Assembly (NCBI GenBank): GCA_900314655.1
Contig: OMWC01000022.1
Coordinates: forward strand, 1-56,948
Source of the DNA: an uncultured Prevotellaceae bacterium
GTDB lineage: Bacteria > Bacteroidota > Bacteroidia > Bacteroidales > Bacteroidaceae
DNA: 56,948 nt
Direction: 5' to 3'
Positions 52,330 to 56,948 of the stretch are shown one piece after another (within the stretch, counting starts at the first letter, position 1; each line of letters starts with the position of its first letter). Under the pieces are notes generated by a model, which was not told where the DNA came from, searched no databases, and worked only from the letters and a program-made list of their open reading frames with translations. The position numbers were made by a program, and so were the translations under genes.

Positions 52330-53347
52330 CTCTACACTCTAAGAACTCCAGAATCTCGCTTTCCGTGCAGAGATTCGCATCGCCCGGAACAGAATACTTC
52401 AGCGTGGCGGCAGCCAGCGCAAAGTCGAGCACCCGCTGATCATCGCCCGGGAAAGCCCTCAGCGCATGCAACTGTCCGGCCGTGAAAGCATCGCCCACAC
52501 CCATTGCATCCACAATGTCGTGGATGTCATCAATACGCGTGTGATACAGTTTGCCATTGCTCCAGAGCAAAGCCGTCAGCGTGTTATGGCTCGAGCTCAT
52601 CATGTTGCGCATACCCATCAGCCATTTGTTGCACCGCGGGAAGCGCTGGTGAATCTCCCGGAACCACTCCTCATAGAAATCGAGCGGCATCTGATAGCTG
52701 GAATCCGTAGCCTCAAACGGCACGTGCCTGTTCATGATAAACTCATACTCAATGATATCGCCAAACACCACGTCGGCATACTCCAGCATGCGGCTCAGCG
52801 TCTCGAGCGGATCAGCCCCGTATTTCCAGAGGTTCTTGCGGTGATTGATATCAAACGATATCGTCTTGCCCATCTCGTTGGCAATGTCGAGCGCCTCAAA
52901 CGTAGCGTCACACGAATCCTTCGAGATAGCCCCCGTGATGCCCGAAGCATGAAACACGTCGGCATCCTTCAGAATCTCACGCCAGTTCAGCATCCCCGGC
53001 TTCAGCTCATAGAAAGCCGAATTGGCACGGTCATAGACCACCTTCGAAGAGCGCATACCTGCCGACTCCTCATAATAATAAGTACCCATACGGTCGCCGC
53101 CCCAAAGCGTATCGGGCATACCGACGCCGTATTCCAGCATTTTCATACTCGCAGCCTGCCCAATCTGGTTTCGGGGCAGTCGCGTCACATACTCCACGTC
53201 GTCACCCATCATGGCCAACGACACGGCAACATTGGCCTCGCTTCCTCCGTAAGCCCCCGCGAACGTCTGACCCTGCGTCAGTCGCATGCGGTTGGATTTG
53301 GAGAAGCGCAGCAACAATTCGCCGAATGTTACTATCTTCTTGTCCAT
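52325..53347 (-). CDS. kdgK: PfkB-family sugar kinase, probable 2-dehydro-3-deoxygluconokinase (340 aa)
   Basis: The start MDKKIVTFGELLLRFS is used because a TACTTTTG box lies just upstream (complement 53358-53365). Signatures are GGSEANVAVSLAMMG and DAMGVGDAFTAGQLHA with the catalytic Asp. The GELLLRF start and length fit KDG kinases of Bacteroidetes, which phosphorylate 2-keto-3-deoxygluconate from uronic acid breakdown; other substrates are possible because PfkB specificity is hard to read. Confidence 0.82.
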   Translation of the reverse strand: MDKKIVTFGELLLRFSKSNRMRLTQGQTFAGAYGGSEANVAVSLAMMGDDVEYVTRLPRNQIGQAASMKMLEYGVGMPDTLWGGDRMGTYYYEESAGMRSSKVVYDRANSAFYELKPGMLNWREILKDADVFHASGITGAISKDSCDATFEALDIANEMGKTISFDINHRKNLWKYGADPLETLSRMLEYADVVFGDIIEYEFIMNRHVPFEATDSSYQMPLDFYEEWFREIHQRFPRCNKWLMGMRNMMSSSHNTLTALLWSNGKLYHTRIDDIHDIVDAMGVGDAFTAGQLHALRAFPGDDQRVLDFALAAATLKYSVPGDANLCTESEILEFLECRV

Positions 53348-53357
53348 ACGTGCGCTG

Positions 53358-53365
53358 CAAAAGTA
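53358..53365 (-). promoter_or_regulatory. Putative -7 box of the sugar kinase
   Basis: TACTTTTG on the minus strand lies 10 bases before the chosen ATG at 53347, so a nearly leaderless transcript is implied. Confidence 0.45.
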
Positions 53366-53479
53366 AAAGTTTTTCTTCGAATATGCAAATTTTCGGCCCG
53401 TAATCAATCGATTTTCCCTATCTGTTGATTCATGAACAGGGGTTGCAGGAATAAGTCAATCAGGGTACAAAGTTAATAT

Positions 53480-53590
53480 TCAGGCACAACTACGGCGGAG
53501 CCAAGGTAAAACAGAGAACTCCCCGTTCATTTTGGGATGACTCCGAAAGAGATTCCGTTGCTGATTGTTTAGTCCATGCTGTCGTTCCAT
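53480..53590 (-). CDS. Possible 36-aa small protein
   Basis: A frame of 36 codons starts MERQHGLNNQQRNLF and ends PWLRRSCA. It begins 29 bases after a well-formed promoter (TTTG, 20 bases, TACTTTTG at 53619-53650 on the minus strand). The product is basic and has no signal peptide. There is no clear Shine-Dalgarno. The transcript could equally be a long leader of the kinase gene or a small RNA. Confidence 0.35.
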   Translation of the reverse strand: MERQHGLNNQQRNLFRSHPKMNGEFSVLPWLRRSCA

Positions 53591-53618
53591 ATTTTCTTGT
53601 TTTATGCGTTTCTGAAAG

Positions 53619-53650
53619 CAAAAGTACAAACACATTTCCAAATGGCCAAA
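53619..53650 (-). promoter_or_regulatory. Promoter in front of the possible small gene
   Basis: On the minus strand TTTG (53647-53650), a 20-base spacer and TACTTTTG (53619-53626) match the Bacteroidetes consensus. Confidence 0.55.
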
Positions 53651-53737
53651 ATATTTATGCTAAAAATGTTCTGAGAAGTGAATGATGATACATTTCTGTA
53701 TGCGCGGAAGTAGTATTATAAAGGTGTTGCAACAAAT

Positions 53738-54249
53738 AAAAAACTTCACCGTACGGCGTAACTTGTTTGATGACAGGGCGTTGAGGTGAAGGGTTAAAAG
53801 ACACCCCAACAAGAGACCCAAACTGGAGACCCACCCCAACCCTCCCTGCTTAGGGAGGGAGTCTTTTGGGCATTCGTAGGTTTGTCATTTGTGCATCGTA
53901 AATGATAGAGTTACGTCTCGTAAATGATACATTTAGACTTCATGTTTCTATGTCACCTGGATAAATGGAATGTATTCCGTTTGATGATGTTTTGGTCTTC
54001 AATCGATGATGTTTTGAAGTTCGTTTGATGATAGATTGAAGTCCGTTCTATGATAGATTGAAGACCGTTTGATGATAGATTGGGAGGCAAAACATCATCG
54101 AATGAAATCAATTCTCTAGATTAAGACAAAAAAACACAAAGACACGAAGACACAAAATAATAAAAGACCCTCCCCAGTTTGGGCCTTTTTTAACCCTTCA
54201 CCTCAAAACGTTGGTTTACAAATGGTTGCGCGGTTCGGTGAAGTTTTTT
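53738..54249. repeat. MITE-like intergenic element, copy 2
   Basis: A perfect 14-bp outer inverted repeat, AAAAAACTTCACCG (53738-53751 with 54236-54249), encloses inner inverted repeats GGTGAAGGGTTAAAA (53785-53799) and TTAACCCTTCACC (54190-54202). Inside are the GAGACCCACCCC motif, the CCCTCCC palindrome, a segment with TACGTCTCG, a 22-bp tandem array (about 53980-54105) and an ACACAAAGACAC tract. The order is the reverse complement of the copy at 10303-11195. No gene is inside. Confidence 0.7.
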
Positions 54250-54314
54250 CGATGAATAAAAGCATTGGAAAGACAGCAAGCAGGTGGGTGCTGATGAAGA
54301 ATAGAAACAAAAAA

Positions 54315-54348
54315 GAGACTGCACGGGCCACGGGGCGGGTGCAGTCTC
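54315..54348 (-). terminator. Terminator of pnp
   Basis: GAGACTGCAC and GTGCAGTCTC pair perfectly; on the minus strand the hairpin is followed by a T-rich run. It lies 27 bases after the pnp stop. Confidence 0.85.
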
Positions 54349-54375
54349 CTCTGATTTATGCTTTAAGCCTGGGGC

Positions 54376-56721
54376 TTAGAAGTCCATTTTGTCGAGTTCG
54401 TCGGTGAAACCCTTCGGCTCCTGCGTGGGCTCATGATACTCCTCATTGTTGTTGCGCTCAAAACGCTGACCGTTACGCTCGGGACGGGGACGACGCTCGC
54501 CGCGATCGCCACGCTCAGGACGCTGACCGTTGCGGCGTTCGCCACGCTCGGGACGGGGACGACGCTCACGCTCTACATATCCTTCAGGCTTCGGGATAAG
54601 CACACGGTGAGAGAGCTTGTACTTACCGGTCTTGGGATCAATCTCGAGCAACTTCACGGTGATCTTGTCGCCTTCCTTCAGACCAGCCTCTTCGACGGTC
54701 TCCAGACGCTTCCAGTCGATCTCCGAGATGTGGAGCAGACCATCCTTGCCAGGCATAATCTCAACGAAGCAACCGTAAGGCATGATGCTGCGGACGGTTC
54801 CCTCATAGACTTCGCCCACCTCGGGAACGGCCACGATGGCCTTGATCTTGCGGATGGCAGCATCGATACTCTCCTTGTTGGGAGCAGAAACCTGAACGAT
54901 TCCCTTGCCGTCAACCTCGTCGATGGTGATGGTTGCACCCGTCTCTTCCTGCATCTGCTGGATAATCTTTCCACCCGGGCCAATGACGGCACCGATGAAT
55001 TCCTTGGGAATATCGAACTGCTCGATGCGCGGAACCTGAGGCTTGAGCTCGGGACGCGGCTCGGCAATGGTATCGGTGATACATTTCAGGATGTGCTCAC
55101 GACCAGCCTTGGCCTGCATGAGCGCCTTCTCCAGAATATCGAACGACAGACCGTCGCACTTGATATCCATCTGGGTAGCGGTCAGACCGTCCTTCGTACC
55201 GGTGGTCTTGAAGTCCATGTCGCCCAGGTGGTCCTCATCGCCGAGGATATCGGAGAGCACGGCATACTTGTCTTCGCCGGGGTTCTTGATAAGACCCATG
55301 GCAATACCCGAGACGGGCTTCTTGATGGGCACACCGGCATCCATCAGGGCCAGCGTACCGGCGCAAACGGTTGCCATAGAAGAAGAACCGTTAGACTCCA
55401 GAATCTGTGACACCACGCGAACGGTGTAAGGATAGTTCTCAGGAATCATATCCTTCAGGGCGCGCCATGCCAGATGGCCGTGACCAATCTCACGACGGCC
55501 TACGCCGCGCTGGGCCTTGGCCTCACCCGTGCAGAACGGGGGGAAGTTATAGTGGAGCAGGAAGCGCATGTAGCTCTTGTCGAGCACATCATCTACCATC
55601 TTCTCATCAAGTTTCGTACCGAGGGTAACAGTCGTGAGCGACTGTGTCTCACCACGGGTGAAGATGGAACTTCCGTGAGGCATGGGCAGCGGAGATACCT
55701 CGCACCAGATGGGGCGAATCTCATCGGTCTTACGACCATCCAGACGCTTGCCTTCATCGAGGATGCAACGGCGCATGGCGTCGCGCTCCACGTCGTGGTA
55801 ATACTTATCAATCAGGGCCTCGTAGTCCTCCTTGCTGATCTCGCTGTCTTCAGCAATCTCGTGCTCAGCGAAATATTTCTCCTTGAAGTCCTCAACGATC
55901 TTCTCGAAAGCCTCGGCGCGGGCCTGCTTCTCGAGAGCCTGACCTACTACGTCGTAGGCGGGCTGATAGCACTCCTTGCGAACCAGTTCGCGCAGGGCCT
56001 CATCGTTCACTTCGTGGCAATATTCGCGCTTCACGTCCTTGCCCAGTTCCTTAGAGAGGGCAACCTGCATCTCGCACATCGGCTTGATGGCCTCCATGGC
56101 GCACTTCAGCGCACCGAGCAGATCCTGCTCAGAGACTTCCTTCATCTCGCCTTCCACCATCATGATGTTCTCAGCCGAAGCACCTACCATCAGGTCCATA
56201 TCGGCTTCCTTCATCTGCTCGAAGGTGGGATTGATGACATACTCACCGTTGATGCGGGCTACGCGAACCTCAGAAATGGGGCACTCGAAGGGGATATCCG
56301 AAACTGCCAGGGCGCAGGAAGCGGCGAAACCGGCAAGGGCATCGGGCTGATCAACGCCATCGGCAGAGAAAAGCATCACATTCACAAACACCTCTGCATG
56401 GAAATCTGCAGGGAAGAGCGGGCGGAGCACACGGTCCACCAGACGTGAGGTAAGGATTTCGTTATCAGAAGCTTTGCCTTCGCGCTTGGTGAATCCGCCG
56501 GGGAAACGACCTGCGGCAGCATACTGCTCGCGATAATCAACTTGCAAAGGCATGAAATCGGTTCCGGGAACTGCATCCTTTGCTGCACAAACAGTTGCGA
56601 GCAGTACGGTGTTGTTCATGCGGAGCATGACCGAACCGTCGGTCTGTTTTGCAACTTTCCCGGTTTCAATCGTGATGGTTCTTCCATCAGGCAATTGAAC
56701 AGTTTTTGTAATTACGTTCAT
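54376..56721 (-). CDS. pnp: Polynucleotide phosphorylase (781 aa)
   Basis: Two RNase PH domains fill residues 1 to about 560, with [20 protein letters not shown] and [20 protein letters not shown] as landmarks. A KH domain ([20 protein letters not shown]) and an S1 domain ([20 protein letters not shown]) follow. The last 70 residues are an Arg/Pro/Glu-rich tail ([10 protein letters not shown] repeats), longer than in E. coli. The enzyme degrades RNA from the 3' end with phosphate and is the core of the RNA degradosome. A TATCTTTG box is at complement 56789-56796. Confidence 0.97.
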   Translation of the reverse strand: MNVITKTVQLPDGRTITIETGKVAKQTDGSVMLRMNNTVLLATVCAAKDAVPGTDFMPLQVDYREQYAAAGRFPGGFTKREGKASDNEILTSRLVDRVLRPLFPADFHAEVFVNVMLFSADGVDQPDALAGFAASCALAVSDIPFECPISEVRVARINGEYVINPTFEQMKEADMDLMVGASAENIMMVEGEMKEVSEQDLLGALKCAMEAIKPMCEMQVALSKELGKDVKREYCHEVNDEALRELVRKECYQPAYDVVGQALEKQARAEAFEKIVEDFKEKYFAEHEIAEDSEISKEDYEALIDKYYHDVERDAMRRCILDEGKRLDGRKTDEIRPIWCEVSPLPMPHGSSIFTRGETQSLTTVTLGTKLDEKMVDDVLDKSYMRFLLHYNFPPFCTGEAKAQRGVGRREIGHGHLAWRALKDMIPENYPYTVRVVSQILESNGSSSMATVCAGTLALMDAGVPIKKPVSGIAMGLIKNPGEDKYAVLSDILGDEDHLGDMDFKTTGTKDGLTATQMDIKCDGLSFDILEKALMQAKAGREHILKCITDTIAEPRPELKPQVPRIEQFDIPKEFIGAVIGPGGKIIQQMQEETGATITIDEVDGKGIVQVSAPNKESIDAAIRKIKAIVAVPEVGEVYEGTVRSIMPYGCFVEIMPGKDGLLHISEIDWKRLETVEEAGLKEGDKITVKLLEIDPKTGKYKLSHRVLIPKPEGYVERERRPRPERGERRNGQRPERGDRGERRPRPERNGQRFERNNNEEYHEPTQEPKGFTDELDKMDF

Positions 56722-56788
56722 CTAAAAAATACTTATTGTTTTAACTAACATCAGAATGCGAAAAGATTGCTCTTCGCAAAAATCCGTG

Positions 56789-56796
56789 CAAAGATA
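56789..56796 (-). promoter_or_regulatory. Putative -7 box of pnp
   Basis: TATCTTTG on the minus strand lies 68 bases before the start codon at 56721. The rest of the window end, 56797-56948, is AT-rich and shows no gene. Confidence 0.45.
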
Positions 56797-56948
56797 CGGA
56801 AAAGATAATGAACAAACGAATAAATCCCTGTAAATTATCTTTTTTTACCATATTCCTCAAATCCGCAACCTATAGGGTTTAGTGGGATTTTGCTTGCAAA
56901 GCGACAAAATTCATTTTATTGTACATATTTCTTGCACAACAGAAATGT

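Overview
The window comes from a Bacteroidales chromosome, most likely a Prevotella-type genome. The grounds are three SusC/SusD pairs, lipoproteins with acidic residues after the lipidated cysteine, large secreted proteins ending in a Gly-Leu/Ile-Tyr-Val/Ile-x-Asn-Gly tail like type IX secretion signals, and promoters with the Bacteroidetes -7 box TAnnTTTG. No transposase, integrase, phage gene, CRISPR array or rRNA was found.

Left part (1-16 kb). Three cassettes on the minus strand each pair a very large secreted protein (1267, 1309 and 1184 aa) with a tiny acidic protein (80, 65 and 62 aa) that starts 14-21 bases after the large gene's stop, behind a strong Shine-Dalgarno. The first large protein is a BspA-like leucine-rich-repeat protein; the other two are paralogues of unknown function. 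A PIN-domain toxin/antitoxin pair and long intergenic repeat regions lie between cassettes. A seven-helix membrane AraC-type regulator (16206) is divergent from cassette 3.

Middle (17-20 kb). An S41 processing protease and a tRNA-Asn.

Fructan locus (19.8-42.0 kb). Two polysaccharide utilisation loci converge. The plus-strand one holds a sensor-regulator, SusC, SusD, a surface glycan-binding lipoprotein, then a second transcription unit with a GH32 fructosidase, an MFS sugar permease and a fructokinase. The minus-strand one holds a second sensor-regulator, SusC, SusD, glycan-binding lipoprotein and a surface GH32 lipoprotein. Inferred division of labour: the surface GH32 and binding proteins capture and cut fructan, SusC/D import it, the other GH32 releases fructose, and the permease and kinase bring it into glycolysis. 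Both regulators fuse a periplasmic sugar-binding domain through one membrane helix to an AraC DNA-binding domain, with no kinase or receiver. Three promoters share a repeated operator at a fixed distance from the -7 box.

Right part (42-57 kb). An alanine dehydrogenase-azlC-azlD operon, a DnaQ-like exonuclease, a lipoprotein hydrolase, an SMR efflux gene with a flavin/PLP-oxidase-fold gene, an FMN-binding protein, a third SusC/SusD pair whose SusC lacks the usual N-terminal domain, a KDG-kinase-like sugar kinase, and polynucleotide phosphorylase.

The most unusual signals are in non-coding DNA. Four elements of 126-131 bp (5099-5226, 5603-5733, 17356-17481, 17624-17754) share a layout of one closing stem and three internal hairpins although the stem sequences differ; they occur as two pairs in opposite orientation. 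A second, unrelated element with terminal inverted repeats and an internal 22-bp tandem array is present in two inverted copies (10303-11195 and 53738-54249). All functional statements are from reading the sequence; no search or folding program was run.
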